Assembly (NCBI RefSeq): GCF_958979055.1
Contig: NC_084891.1
Coordinates: 24,513,501-24,577,500, forward strand
Direction: 5' to 3'
DNA length: 64,000 nucleotides
Origin: Alnus glutinosa
Lineage: Eukaryota; Streptophyta; Magnoliopsida; Fagales; Betulaceae
The position numbers and the translations under genes were made by a program. This document shows positions 1 through 11,764 of the stretch, piece after piece (within the stretch, counting starts at the first letter, position 1; each line of letters opens with the position of its first letter). Below the pieces are notes generated by a model. That model was not told where the DNA came from. It worked only from the letters and a program-made list of their open reading frames with translations, and did no database searches.

Positions 1-363
1 AAAAGTTGGGAGACGCCTGTTAGGATACAAGATGTATTCAATATATAGTTGTTGTTTTCTAGTGTATATGATGTGGCTTTCATCACTTACCTTCTTCTCA
101 AGTGGTTTTTGTTCAGAGATTCAAACCTTAAATTGTTGTTGTGTCTAGCTAACTATTACACATGATGTCTGAGTTTTGTTGCTTTAAATCATTATGATTT
201 TCAAATTTGTTTGATCTTCCTTTATCAATTGTTTTATTTGTTTTCAACTTATTGTTGTATAGGCATGTTTACTTGATTAGTCTATGCAATCTATTTGTTC
301 AATTTTCTATATTTTTTACTTTACTCGTCCCCTTTTCTCTTAATCTCAAGATTTCTGGTGCAG

Positions 364-1144
364 GTTGCTGAAGATATAGGGACGGAAGCAAGATTTCAGA
401 ATGATTTTCTTAGTCAGCTGGTATAGCAAGTTCAAATACCTTTGCTTCACACATACAAGTATATTCTTAAGATGTGTACTACCTCTTAGTTGTTGTTACT
501 GTCAGGATATCCTGAATTTTGTCAGAGGAACTATCACTTTAATTAAATTATTAATTGAGCATGACAAGTCTATTAAGTAAAAAAAAAATATAACTGGTCT
601 GCTGAAAGTGGCAAGGAATAGGGATTACTACAGTGAGCATGTAGTAATATAAAAAATTCAAAACGGAGAGCTGATTACAGTAAGTGTTAGAACTTATTAC
701 TTAGAATTTGTAACATCGGATAAAAATGAATGAAAGGATGATAAGAGTAATAACATGTGGATTGTTGTTGTGCTTATAAGAAAGAATTAAAATGATAACC
801 CCAAGGGGTTGGCTCAAGTGGAAAGGGTATTGGTCTTTGTGGTAATCCCATGATGTCTAAGGTTCAAATTCCTTTGGGTGCAAATAATTCATTAGGGCTA
901 GTCTGTCGGCGAAGCTGAAGTATTACCCAATCTGTATGGAGAGAGCGCTTTACATAAATCTAAAGTTTACCTAACAGAAGTGAATACATGAAGTGACCTT
1001 GCCTTGAAGGGGTTCCTTGTCATCAAAAAAAGAAAGAATTCAAATGATGAGAACTTTCTGCTATGTTTACCAATGGTTCCATGTTTCACCAAATAAGAAT
1101 CTTTTCGGACAGAATATTTTCCAACAATTTCTTTTTTCACTATG

Positions 1145-1176
<32 letters not shown>

Positions 1177-1503
1177 GGAAAAAAGGAAAATTTTTGGATT
1201 ATCTTGTCTTTGATACATCTTTGGAATTGTTTGTTGGCTTTTAGTCATGAAGTAGATAGTAGCATTTTGCATTCCTTTTCCTCTTGACAGAAAAGGTAGA
1301 ACAGCCTTCCTGAAAGTCATTCTTTCATCTGTTCATTGCAGCAAATGACAGTGATCAAAGCTCAAGCAGGGGTCAAGAACAATCTCAGAAGATTGAATAA
1401 GAGCGTCATCCAGAATGGTTCAAACCATATCATTCAAGTGGTTGTTTTTGCTTTAATTTGTTTCTTTGTGGTTTTCCTTTGGTCCAAGATGTCTAGAAAA
1501 TGA
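364..1503 (+). CDS. Bet1-like SNARE protein, C-terminal two exons (5' part outside window)
   Basis: Exons 364-420 and 1342-1503. The first follows a cag acceptor and encodes VAEDIGTEARFQNDFLSQL before a gt donor. The second begins QMTVIKAQAGVKNN and ends with the membrane anchor and WSKMSRK, stop at 1501-1503. The reading is a SNARE coiled coil followed by a single hydrophobic tail segment of about 17 residues (VVVFALICFFVVFLW), the layout of tail-anchored Bet1-type Qc-SNAREs that act in ER-Golgi vesicle fusion. It resembles the Arabidopsis Bet1-like proteins At4g14600 and At1g29060 from memory of the family. Bases 1-363 look like intron. The N-terminal exons lie left of the window, so this is partial because of the window edge, not because it is broken. 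The intron of 921 bp contains a SINE and a CT microsatellite. Confidence 0.88.
797..1030 (+). mobile_element. tRNA-derived SINE, copy A (in Bet1-like intron)
   Basis: Starts AACCCCAAGGGGTTGG, has an A-box-like GGTTGGCTCAAGTGG and a B-box-like GGTTCAAATTCC about 45 bp later, and ends in an A-rich tail (CATCAAAAAA). It is flanked by 18-bp target duplications with one mismatch (779-796 and 1031-1048, AGAAAGAATT-[A/C]-AAATGAT). The same family recurs at 16508-16738 and, in shorter form, at 45052-45186 and 47977-48072. Confidence 0.85.
1145..1172. repeat. (CT)n microsatellite
   Basis: About 14 uninterrupted CT units within the Bet1-like intron, immediately 3' of the SINE copy. Confidence 0.95.
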
Positions 1504-3409
1504 GGACTATTCCACACTGCTGACCTGCCGCATCCAAAGAACTTCAATTGGAAGGTTTTGCTGGACCAATTGATTTATACCGGTTCTGTTGTAAAGCCCC
1601 TTGGCATGAGACATCTTTGACATGGTTTTAGAACACTAGCTATTAGATGTAGAAAAGGAAAGGATTTTAGCGGTATTCGCAGGTTATAATTGTGCTGTAT
1701 GCCTGCATTTCAGAAATGGTTTCCGCATAAAAGAAAGCATTCTTTCATCCATATTCAAGTTTTCCCTACAAAGTTGTGCATTTTTGCTTGACCTATCGCA
1801 ATTGTTGAATAAGTATCTTTCACCGGTAAAGTTGCAGTGATCTGTTTTAGCTTGTGAAATCCCACAAACTAGGAGTTCTAAACAAAAAATTACACGGTTT
1901 CTGTTTTGTCTAATGCCTTGAAGATGATACCTGCAGGTTTGTTCTGCACAACTTGCTAAATGATGGGACAACAGATTCACCAAATGGTATCATGTATACT
2001 GTTAAATGCAATAAAATAAATTTTTGACTTTAAAATAGCTCATTCTCCGTTTTTGTATATGAAATTCTTAAATGTTCTAAGAATTTGAGTCAATATAAAC
2101 GGTGGAGGGAATTTTTCTCTCAAATCATTCAAGAGTTGTAAGCTTTTTGACTTTCAAAGAGAGCCTTCTCTTCGCATTCTCATTTGTGTTGATTTCCTTT
2201 CGGAGTCTTCCTAGCTTTCGAGGGTCCTCTTAGAGAAACGTTTACTCAACCGCGTTCAACCAAAGTGAAATGATTAAAAGACGCAGTATTGGGTTTGGAC
2301 ATTTTAAAAACCATGACCCAAAGCATGCTTTGGGAAGTAATATTGTGAGCATTTAATGTAAGAAATTTCGCAAATTCCTACACAACTTCTCCTGTCTTAG
2401 CCGATACTCGTCTCTTGCAGGAGGGGGCAGTATCCGGGGTTTACTCCAGTCCCACGAAGGTGGGGTTAGGGGTTCCACGTCAAAAAAGGCAAAAAAAAAA
2501 AAAAAAAATAGAGGACAAAATGAAAAATGTAAGAAATGCTCTGAGGCAACGTAGAAGAGACCTCAAACCTGATCACAGAAGTTTTCATAAAACCTTAAGC
2601 TTTTTATGAAGTTTTCAGCCAATATTTTAGCCAAGCAGTGGATGAAGAATCTTCCTTGGTGGATACAATTGATGCTCTACGACTGATGTCCTAAGATATA
2701 ATTATTTTGCTCCTAACTGGTCAAGTGCTAAATAAATATTATACGTCAAATTTCCAATTCTCTACCTTGTCGGCGTTGCTGGGAGAAAACATTGTTTATG
2801 AAGTTGTGTTGAGAGATCCACCAATAACGGAAGTTGACTTTGAATACAGCAACCAAACAATGTCAATGGAAGAGAGAAGGAAATATAAATGCCCTGAAAA
2901 TCCAAGAGCCACTAACGACTAAACAATAAAGAAATGTAAGAGCTCCTATCATAAGGAGAAAATTTTATAAGACTCAAAAAAAAAAGAGACAAAATGTCAC
3001 AACTGGAAAGAAAATCTACGCCACTAGCCAGGAATTCCTTACTACAAAAAGCCCCACGTTTCTTTTCTTTAAGGAGATAACATTCTACAATTTTTTAACA
3101 AATATTTACAATAAGGGCCCGTATTTGCCCATTCTGCAAGTGAGGGGAATTCAAATCATAGATTGCCAAAGATTCTATTTACACATTAGTTGTGTCAGCT
3201 TATCATATTAGAACCATTATTAGGTCAAAATAGCAAACACGAAAATAAAGAATTGTAATGAGATCTCGAGCTGCAAGTTATCAGGTCACCATTTTGATCT
3301 GGAGAGTCAGCTTGTAATTATCATTTGCTCCAAGTCAGGCTCATCTCAAATCCCTATAATGAAAACAGCGGAGAAAGTGGTATTGGTGGAGTCAGTCCAG
3401 TCGGTAGGA
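1504..3409. other. 3' region of the Bet1-like gene and convergent intergenic stretch
   Basis: This lies between the Bet1-like stop and the PEPKR2 stop, which point toward each other. It should contain both 3' UTRs. I see no coding region with support. Short open frames at 1684-1983 and 2707-2922 have no recognisable domain. The only structured feature is a SINE-like insertion at 2367-2525. Confidence 0.6.
2367..2525 (+). mobile_element. SINE-like retroposon with A-rich tail
   Basis: A 159-bp insert flanked by a perfect 12-bp duplication AATGTAAGAAAT (2355-2366 and 2526-2537). It contains a B-box-like GGTTTACTCC and a run of 18 A near its 3' end, and ends in GGGGTTCCACGTCA-type sequence like the 3' part of SINE copy C. 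Its 5' half does not match the other SINE copies, so the family assignment is uncertain. Confidence 0.65.
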
Positions 3410-6400
3410 TCAAAAAGCTCTGCAGAGATTGTTAGCCTTCATGTTAGATGAACCATGCTGCTCTATTGGGCCTGTAGTACCACACACTCTACTCCTCTTT
3501 GGTCCAGAAATCCGAACATGTGAGACTGCAGTGGCGAGGGCATCGACTAAACCAAAGTCATCCTGATCCTCTGACTTGCAACTTTCAGATAATGAAACAG
3601 GACTTGAATCCTCACTGAGAGAGCTGCCAAGTATCCTGTTTCCATCTGACTTTAATCCGGCTGCAACCACATGTTGCCGGCTAGGTGCTCCAATATGGTT
3701 CTTCAATTTCGATCTAAGGGGTAGAGTCTTGGGCGTGCACTCTGTGTAGAACAATAACCATGGATGCCCTGAAGCACCGCCAATTCAAATCTCAATTAGA
3801 TAGAAGAATTACAAACATCTCCAGAAGTCGGTCATCATTTAGTCTAAAGAACAGATCAGAATTACAAAGTAAGAAAACACACAAACACGACCTGCTCAAT
3901 TGTGCTAAAAAGTTAAAAGAAAACAAGCAAAGAAAAGAATAAACTAGGCCATTGCAAGCAGACATAATACGACCTTTAGTAACTGACAGACCAGCAATGC
4001 GCGTCAAAAGAAAGGGGCAGGTTCACTGTGAAAACATTTTATCCGTCACACAAAACTTGCAAGATTAGCAAATATTTTGTAGACTATTTAAGTATGCAGG
4101 GTAAAAAGGGGAGCGCATAGAGAAGTTAGCATAGACCTAATTATAAGTTCCTTGCCGTTAGTGAAGTAAGGAATTTCTGGCTAGCGGTATAGATTCTTAC
4201 TTAATACTTCATCTGCAGTTATCCTTGCCGAAACATCCCTCGTCAGCATTCTACCAAGAAGATCTCGTGCAGGTTTAGATATTGACTCCCATACCCCACT
4301 GTGGAAATCAAGCTCGAAATTCTTAATTGCCTCAAAAATCGCTTCTTTGGAATCTCCACGGAAGGGAAGAGCACCGACCAAGAGAGCATGGAGGAGAACA
4401 CCAGCACTCCAAATATCAACCTTCTCAGAGTATTTTCCTAACAAAACTTCTGGGGCAACATAAGCAGGACTTCCAGCCAATCCGGTCAAGTTCTGACCTG
4501 CAGTATAATAATTTGCTCATTTCATAAGCAAGCTGACAGTTTTCACAGATAATCAACAATGTACAAGAAAGACGCTAATAACTTAAGTTACATTTAAGCA
4601 GGGAAAAGCCTAGCAAAAGCCTAGCAGGAACATAGAACACAGGACCAATAATATGGTACTAAACAAAGGATTGGTATTCAACGGCATATATAGGAGCAGT
4701 GAGAAAAAATTAAAAGAGAAAAATCCAACAAAATGATGGCAGATGATCCACAATGATTTCACTGAAGATGCAAGCTCATTACAAGTGATTAAATATCCTT
4801 CTAGAAATTCTCATCCCTTTGCTAAGGCATGCAATAACAAGAACCTTTGACATGCAAACCCACAAGCTTTGTCACAAATATCAAGTTTCAAAATATAACC
4901 AGGTACATGGTACTACCACCGAGTAAGAGAAAATTAAAAGGGAAGAATACACTTAAACTCCCTGAACTATCACCCGTTTTTAACATGACCCCATGAACTG
5001 TCAAGTGTGACATTAGGATATGTCAAACTACCAAATTGTGACCCCTCCGTCAACGCCAGACATTAAAATGAATAGAAAAGTAGTCACATGCATTGCACAT
5101 GATCAATTGGACAAAATTATTTCCAAAATACCCCCGCTTTTGGAAAATGACTCTCCTTTTTCATTTTAGGTGGCCGAACCCAAACCTTATGGGTTGGGTT
5201 CATTTATTTATTTGATAATTTCGTTTTTTTTTTTAAGTTTCTATTTACATTTTTAATTTTGGTTTTTAAGAAAACAAGGGGTACGTTAGGAAGAACAACA
5301 TAAAACTTGTATATGACCACTTTTCCATCCATTTGAATGCCCGACACTAATAGAGGGTTTTTTTTTTTTTTTTGTTATAATTTGGTAGTTTGACATATCC
5401 TAGTGTCTCAATTGGCAGTTCATGGGGGCATGATAAAAACAAGTGTTAGTTCAGGAGGCTTAAGTATATTTTTCCAAAAAAAAAAAAAAAAATCATGCAT
5501 GAACATGATATAAATATCCACCTGTAAAGACTCAAAATACGATTTATTTGTTTTATATAATTTTTTCATCATCTCCAACCAATAAAATACACATGCATGC
5601 ATGCACACGCAAACACACACACACACACAGAGCATATAGGAACAGCTTGGGTTGACTTTGCCATTGGTCTATTTACATACCAAATATGAAAACTAACTCT
5701 CTTAACTTTTTTAAGTGAAAAAGTAATTCAAGTTATAGTAGTAATTATAGAAATGGTTTTTCGGATAAAGATAGGCACCCTCTTGCACAAAGTTCTGCCT
5801 GGAGGAAATGAAAAGAGCCCCTTCACTTCTGATCCTGCAGCTGACTGTTCCATGCAATGTTTCTGAAACAGACACAACTTTGGTCCCCCACATTCTGCAA
5901 CCTACATGTTGTCTGGGAGTCTGTATGATACTTGTCTGATATGCCTACGGAAAAGGGATGAAAATATAGTTTCAAGGATCAATAAATTCGAGAGGCCTAA
6001 TCCAAAGTCCTCCACCTTAGAATTCCCCTTGAGACACTTCTCTTCCTTGGCTGCTTCACTTGCAATCTTGGGTTTCCCACCTCCTAATGAGCGGAAACCT
6101 AATTAATCAAGTTTGAACTGCTTAGCTGCCCCTTTTCCAGGGAGACAGATGACTGGCTACAGGATGACCATGGTTCTCTAGTTTAAATTTTAACAAATCA
6201 AATTTTCAAGTCTAATTCTTATCTAACCTAATTCCTAAATTAAAGAATACGGTATTAAAGGTTCATTTTCCTTGCATACATTGATCATCCTTTGTCCAAT
6301 ACATTATTTTTCAATATGCGGATGTCTAGTGGACATCAGAATTAAATGTAGGGATGCATGGAAGGCAGTTAAACCAAATGGAACTGTGATTTTAAAAGAC

Positions 6401-7834
6401 ATAGAAACACTTTCTAGGAGCATCCTTCATCAAACTTCCATATTCGATTCTGATTTCGTAATCTGATGTCAAATAGACATAGTAACTAGCCCTGTAGAGA
6501 ATATACATATGCTCGTTCTGATACTTTTTTTTTTTAATCTTATGTCAATCAAGTATAACCATAGACATTATAGAAAAAATGCTCATCAAGATTTCTTTTA
6601 GAAGCTACAATTGATACCATCCATTTGGATTTTTTCATCTGTTGTGTTCTTGTCACAGCTAGCAGATCAGGACAGACATGATCAGGGCCATGCAAAAGCA
6701 TAATACTTCATTGACTCAAACAGCTACAGAAAGGTACAAGCTGGGGGTAGCCCTCCTTGCTCTCTTGGTTAATCTATATCACTTATCTATTAAAATGATG
6801 TATCCTTCACCCCACCGTCAACCTCTGTATTTTCATGTGCTTGGAATACTTGTTGCTGCTCTAAACATGCATTTAAAACATTTTTAGTGGGCAAGTAGCA
6901 TTCAAAAACATACTATCATTCAAACACTAAACTCGCGGTGCTACCAAGTCACCTGTAGAAATTACAATAAAAATGGGAACAAAAGTGACAATTCACGAGT
7001 ATCATTCTATGTAGGAGGTATTCAGAACTAACCATTAGAAATTCTCGTGGCCAGGCCAAAATCAGCGAGCTTTATCTTTCCCAAAGTTGTGAGCAGAATA
7101 TTCTCAGGCTTAATATCTCTATGCACAACTCCCATATCATGACAATACTTGATAACTAACATTACTTCCTTGAATATATTGGCCGCACGGTGCTCTGAAT
7201 ATTGAACTTCTTGGACCATCTGATTAATCAAACATCCCCCAGAGCACAACTCCATCACAAGATGAAAACAGTCAGGCTCCTCGTACACAGCCTGCAATGT
7301 TACAACCCCGGGATGACCAGACAAGTGCTGCATTATCTCTACCTCCCTGTGAACTGTTTCCTCCCCCTTCCGCAAAGTTTTGCATGCATATTCCACTCCA
7401 CTAACCCTAGACCGACACGACCAAACTGATCCAAATTTGCCTTTCCCAATTGTGGCACCTGAAATGTAATCATCCTCAATCTTGTTCTTCCGACCCATTT
7501 GGGTGGCAACATCGATACACCCTATCTTCCTCTTGAGACCTCTCCCTGGTGGGACCAAAGACGAAGTCCCACAAGTTGGAGCAGTGGCAATGCCCGCAAG
7601 CCTATTTTTACAAGAAAGAACGGATTCAGTGTCGGCATCTTCTTTACACTTCTTGTTCAACCTTGTATAATCTTCTAGCGAATAATGAGAGGTGAAATAC
7701 GACGTTGGTGAATCATGGGTTGATGTTAAAGTGGCTGGTGAGCTCGCATCTGTTTCGCTTCCTTTCCTCTTCTTCCTCATCAAATCAGAGAAAGTGATAA
7801 TATCATACCCTCTATTTGGCTGCTCAGAAAACAT
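3410..7834 (-). CDS. PEPKR2: Serine/threonine protein kinase PEPKR2 (CDPK/PEPC-kinase-related)
   Basis: Three exons on the minus strand: 7833-codon start exon 7033-7834, then 4201-4497, then 3410-3768 with TGA at 3410-3412; splice phases join cleanly to 485 residues, close to the roughly 470 of the Arabidopsis PEPKR2 family. Start MFSEQPNRGYDIITF is followed by a low-complexity N-terminal region, then a kinase domain from about residue 125: glycine loop GKGKFGSV, VAIK-type lysine in EYACKTL, catalytic loop VHRDIKPENILL, DFG in LADFGLA, APE in AYVAPEVL, ending at HPWLL. The tail after the kinase is serine-rich and carries no EF hands, which separates it from CDPKs and fits PEPKR2. The probable role is a soluble calcium-independent kinase; its substrate is not known from sequence. 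Intron 2.5 kb long (4498-7032) holds a MITE. Confidence 0.9.
4941..5475. mobile_element. Long-TIR MITE in PEPKR2 intron
   Basis: Terminal inverted repeats of roughly 120 bp: the left end GGAAGAATACACTTAA matches the reverse complement of the right end (GGAAAAATATACTTAA), and the match continues through CTCCTGAACTA and GACA[T/C]TAGGATATGTCAAAC. The interior is non-coding. I did not find a convincing target duplication because the right flank is poly(A). Confidence 0.8.
5608..5628. repeat. (AC)n microsatellite
   Basis: CA/AC repeat within the large PEPKR2 intron, preceded by an ATGC repeat (about 5592-5603). The remainder of this intron (5640-7032) shows no gene or element that I can support. 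Confidence 0.85.
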
Positions 7835-9508
7835 TTAAAAACGAATAAAAACAATTATTCGGATAATAACAATAATATCGTCATACACTACCCAAATTTC
7901 CAAGAAGAAGATTCAAAACCCAGTGAATTGGAATTTTCAGCTCTCCGGGAAATAATTTTTCTAAAAAAAATACTAAATTCTCTTGCAATGAATTACAAAA
8001 AATATGATTACTTTGCATTTGTCGCACCAATATACAATTAGTGTCAGATTAATCTTCAAATACTAGGAAAATAAATTAAGGGTTAGGGAAAAAGAATGAA
8101 CCTTTGCGCCAAGACAATGCCCCTCTATTTCCAGAGATCAGATTGGTAGGGAATACAGAAAGATATCCAAAAGCTATGAACCAATGATTGTTAGAGAAAA
8201 TCGGAAACGAAAATTGGCGTATCGGTATCTAAATCTAGAGGAATTAGGATCGGACCAGAAACCCTAGAACGAAAATTAGGAGCAGAAGATTCTACGAATC
8301 AAATAATTGGTCATAGTCCATAGAGGTGGGTTTGGGCTTTGCCTCAGTTCGCCTAAGCCACGTGTCCTTCGCGAAAATATCTGACCCTGAGGGCTGAGGG
8401 CCTGTAACCTTTTTGTGTTGGAGATTAAATACCCCGGGTGCAGTAACACGGGGAATTCGGTGGGTGCTCGGAATCTGGAACGTCAATTTCTGAAGATGAG
8501 CGGAGATCGGAGAGACATTGGGATTTGTGCCAATGTTGGTCCGACAGACCGACATATGACTTTTTTTTTCTTTTTTTTGTTCCGACATAAGACTATTTTG
8601 ACACATGTGATGTGATGCGGCGAGGCGTGTGCGACAGCGTTGCAGGCGCACGTAGATGTGTTTCTTTTCTCTGCTGGTTTTACGGACTTGTTTAGGAATT
8701 ATTGAGAGAGTTTGCTACTTTGCTGCATATAGGCTTTTAGGAATTTTTTCTATATTTAAGGAAATAAATAAGATTTAAGAAGTCTGCTCTACTGCTATTA
8801 AATGGCAAGAGAAAATCATATTTAACGCATGTTTTTCCAAACACATCGCATGTTTTTTCAAGAATACATTTGAGTAAAGGAAAGTGACGCGTGTTGTTAA
8901 AATATATTTATTTTGAATTTTCATCCGATAAGAATAGGCTATAAAACTTTTATTTTACAGTATCAAATTATAAGTTAACAACTCAAAAAAAAAAATAGAA
9001 ATTACAACAAAAATACTATAAACTTAAAAACACAAAATCCATCCCTTTCTCAGCACTCTCACTCTCTAATGAAACTCCCAACCACGTTTTCACGGCCAAT
9101 AAGCCGGAATTCGACCGGAATGAAACTCCCGAGCACGTTTTCCCGGCCAATAAGCCAGAATCCGGCCGTTTTGGCTGAGGAAGGGCTAGATCCCAGCCGG
9201 TCGGCAAGGATCCAACCGTGCTGGCCAGGAAGGGGCAAGATCCCGGTCGTTCTAGCAGGGAAAGGGCCAGATCTGGCCGTTCTAGCCGGGGAACGACCAG
9301 ATGCCAGCCAACCGGCTGGGATCCTGCTGGTTTGGAAGGAGAACGAGTCTCCGTGACGTGTCTGGAGGATTGGTCGTCAATGGAATCCAGCAAAGATTTG
9401 GCGGTGGCCGTCAGCGGAATCCGGTGGTGGGTGGCTGAACAAGTGGTAGGTTTAAAACTGATTGGGCTCTTTGAAAATGAAAAATATTGGGTGCTTTTCA
9501 TGTATAGT
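7835..9508. other. PEPKR2 upstream region and repetitive GC-rich spacer
   Basis: 7835-8290 probably holds the PEPKR2 promoter and 5' UTR on the minus strand. 9060-9430 is a GC-rich block of short imperfect repeats built from CGGCCAATAAGCC, GGCCGTTCTAGC and GGGCCAGAT-type words. A related word set (CCTTTTCCCGG, GGCCGGAT) occurs at 54370-54470 inside a Mutator-like element, so this block is probably transposon-derived. Long open frames across it on both strands are a by-product of GC content. Confidence 0.5.
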
Positions 9509-9819
9509 ATATTTTAGGGGAAATGCTAAACATGAGCCTTTCTTCAGCCTCATGTCCGTCTCTTTCCAGCGTGGCACTGACATTTTATTAAAAAAATGAA
9601 ATCATTTGGAAAGGCGTCGTCGACTCCGTTGGAGATTTGGTCGGCTGGTTTCGAGATCCGATCTGTAGGCACCGGAGCAGACCGTTCGAGAGAGAGAGAG
9701 CGTCGTCGTCGGCGTCGTCGGCGACGGATTGTCCGGTCTGTGCTGGGTTCGAGAGAGCTAGGCGTCGGAGTCGGATTCGGATTTCCGGTCAGTGGGCCGT
9801 GCTACTGGTTTCGAGGGAC

Positions 9820-9832
<13 letters not shown>

Positions 9833-9869
<37 letters not shown>
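9833..9869. repeat. (GA)n microsatellite
   Basis: About 18 uninterrupted GA units inside the Mutator-like element, and the source of long runs of Arg-Glu or Leu-Ser in spurious open frames. Confidence 0.95.
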
Positions 9870-9871
<2 letters not shown>

Positions 9872-9899
9872 GATTTTCGGTCGGTGAGAGCCGGTGCCG

Positions 9900-10003
9900 G
9901 CCGTGCTCCTTTCCCACGGTTTGGAGGAACACCCCGGAGACCACCACGTCGAAGCTGTTGTCTTCGAAGGGCAGCCTCCTCACGTCGCCTTCGTTGGAGA
10001 TCC
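9900..10003 (-). pseudogene. Captured fragment of a plant SAM-dependent methyltransferase
   Basis: On the minus strand the frame reads ISNEGDVRRLPFEDNSFD followed by VVVSGVFLQTVGKEHG. GDxRxLPFxDxxFDVVVS is the motif II/III region of class I methyltransferases, and VFxxTVGKEHG continues like a family of uncharacterised plant methyltransferases. Only about 35 residues are preserved; both sides run into repeats and the SAM-binding GxGxG and the C-terminal half are missing. It lies within a transposon with 9-bp duplications, so it is a captured fragment rather than a gene. Confidence 0.65.
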
Positions 10004-10042
10004 GGTCGGCTGGTTTCGAGAGAGAGCGAGCTGGGCTCAAAG

Positions 10043-10290
10043 GCGTCGGAGATCCGGTCGGTGGGCGTCGGAGCAGACCGTTCGAGAGAGAGAGCGTCGT
10101 CGATGGGCGCCGGTGACGGATTTCCGGTCGGAAGGAGCAAGGGCGTCGGATTCCGACCGCTTCAAATGCGTCGGAGATACGGTCGGTGGGCGCCGAAGCA
10201 GACCGTTCGAGAGAGAGAGAGCGTCGTCGATGGGCGCCGGTGCCGGGTTTCTGGTCGGGAGGAGCAAGGGAGTCGGATTCCGGTCAGTAG
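10043..10290. repeat. Tandem repeat, two copies of about 125 bp
   Basis: The unit beginning GCGTCGGAGAT[C/A]CGGTCGG and running through GCAGACCGTTCGAGAGAG and GATGGGCGCCGGTG occurs twice (starts near 10043 and 10168). A diverged third copy is present near 9655-9740. The repeat is wholly inside the Mutator-like element. Confidence 0.8.
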
Positions 10291-10413
10291 GGGAGAGCAC
10301 GATGTTTTGATTGCTTTTTTTTGTTAAGAAAAAATGAAAACAAAATGACACGTGGAAAAAAGACTGAAGAGAGACGGATGCGTTGCACATGCGTAGAAGC
10401 TCTAATATTTTAG

Positions 10414-11161
10414 TATTTTAATGATGTATCAATTTTTTAGTGGATGTTGTAAAACATCATTTTTACAGCCCATTCTTATAGAATGGGCTCTCGTTTATTT
10501 TTGGAGTAATATTATTTAATAAACATGTCATATAGCTAAAATGATGTAATTATCATTGATTTTCTTTTAACAAGTATCGATTAAATGGATATTTTTATCG
10601 CTATATAATCAAGTTGTATGACAATCGTATAAGAGTATACTAAATAGCACTATTATTATTTTTAATACTATCTTTGTTCTAATTTAATATCTATAATCCC
10701 TATGTCTTAGGATTTAAATTTTTTTACAAGGCCTACAGATTTGACACAATCCTAACACAAAATTAGTGAGTTAGGGTTTATGGGTCTGACGGGTTTAATT
10801 AAATGGGTCGAGTTCGGATTGATCTATACAATTATATACTAATGTCTTGACACGATCCGAACTCGACACGCGACATATGAAGATAACAATGTCTTACACG
10901 ACTCGCAAACCCAACACAAACCTAACATGAAATTAATGAGTTAAGATTAATAAGCTTTTCCCATTTAATTAAATTGATTGAATCTATGTTGGTGGATTGT
11001 TGGAGGGTCTTTGGTAACCCCGTATTTTTTACAATCCCTATAAAAACACTATTTTCTATAGCAGGGCATTGGCAATGTTAATTTTTTACCCTCTTTCTGC
11101 TAATACTTTGACCAAAATAAAGAAGCAATGTTATAGGCATATAACTTTTAAAAAACACTAC
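10414..11161. other. Intergenic, with dispersed repeat remnant
   Basis: No gene seen. 10730-10985 contains a dispersed repeat with TTTAATTAAATGGGT, GACACGA and AACTCGACACGCGAC words that recurs at about 26395-26590. The rest is AT-rich and featureless. Confidence 0.55.
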
Positions 11162-11463
11162 GGGTGCATTTGGGATTACTATTTCGTACAGAAAAAGTGC
11201 GATTTTAAACCAAATCGCAGAAAATGAACCGTTTGGAAACTGCATTTTTTAAAAATTGCGATTTGAAAACGCAAAAATATACTTATTCAAATCGCAAGTA
11301 ATGTGGTACTTTTTTGAAAACACAGTATTTTAAAAGGCTAACCTGCGATTTTAAATGTCAAACTGTGATTTTGCCAAACGCTTAACTGCGTTTTTAAAAA
11401 TCACTTTTTTCAAATTGCACATTTTAAAATCGTTATTTTGAAATCGCAAACCCAAACAGACCC
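11162..11463. mobile_element. MITE of the AAATCGCA family, copy 1
   Basis: The ends are inverted (GGGTGCATTTGGGATTAC against GGGTCTGTTTGGGTTTGC read from the right), and the body is dense in TGCGATTT/AAATCGCA words. It aligns over its full length with 33136-33449 and more weakly with 13029-13265. Flanks TAC/TAA suggest a 3-bp target duplication, compatible with PIF/Harbinger, but this is weak. Confidence 0.75.
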
Positions 11464-11764
11464 TAATAGTATTAGCAATAGACACCTAATTATTTTTTCT
11501 AATTTGGGGAATCAAACCATTTTTTTTTCCCTATACAAATACACTCCACAACAATTACCCTTAATCTTTTCATATACCATTAAATTATTATTATTATTAG
11601 TTTACTTTTTATTTATTTGTTTTTTTTTTCACTGCATCTCTCTCTCTCTCTCTCTCTCTCCCTCACTGTCTCTCATTTATTTCCGTCAACGTCAACGTCA
11701 ACGGCAACTTGCCGCTTATATTATTGTTGTAGAGATTGAGGACTTAGAGGTCCTTGAGGAGCGA

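Larger units (their letters stand above)
9518..10404. mobile_element. Mutator-like non-autonomous element carrying a gene fragment (Pack-MULE)
   Basis: Flanked by a perfect 9-bp duplication ATATTTTAG (9509-9517 and 10405-10413), the size made by Mutator-like transposases. The ends are degenerate inverted repeats: left GGGAAATGCTAAACATG then CCGTCTCTTTCC and GCGTGGCACTGACATTTT, against the reverse of the right end with CATCCGTCTCTCTTC and CCACGTGTCATTTTG. The interior is GC-rich, with a long GA run, a tandem repeat of about 125 bp and a fragment of a plant methyltransferase on the minus strand. Confidence 0.75.

Noticed and set aside
1063-1287. Small open frames over the CT microsatellite
   Set aside because: They lie in the Bet1-like intron and encode runs of Ser-Leu from the repeat.
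9016-9517. Overlapping long open frames on both strands (161 and 99 codons)
   Set aside because: The stretch is made of short GC-rich repeats (CGGCC, GGGCCAGAT) that keep several frames open at once. No domain is recognisable and there is no clear promoter or splice structure.
9596-10327. 243-codon plus-strand frame rich in Arg-Glu repeats
   Set aside because: It is a by-product of (GA)n and a tandem repeat inside a Mutator-like element; the only protein-like signal is the methyltransferase fragment on the other strand.
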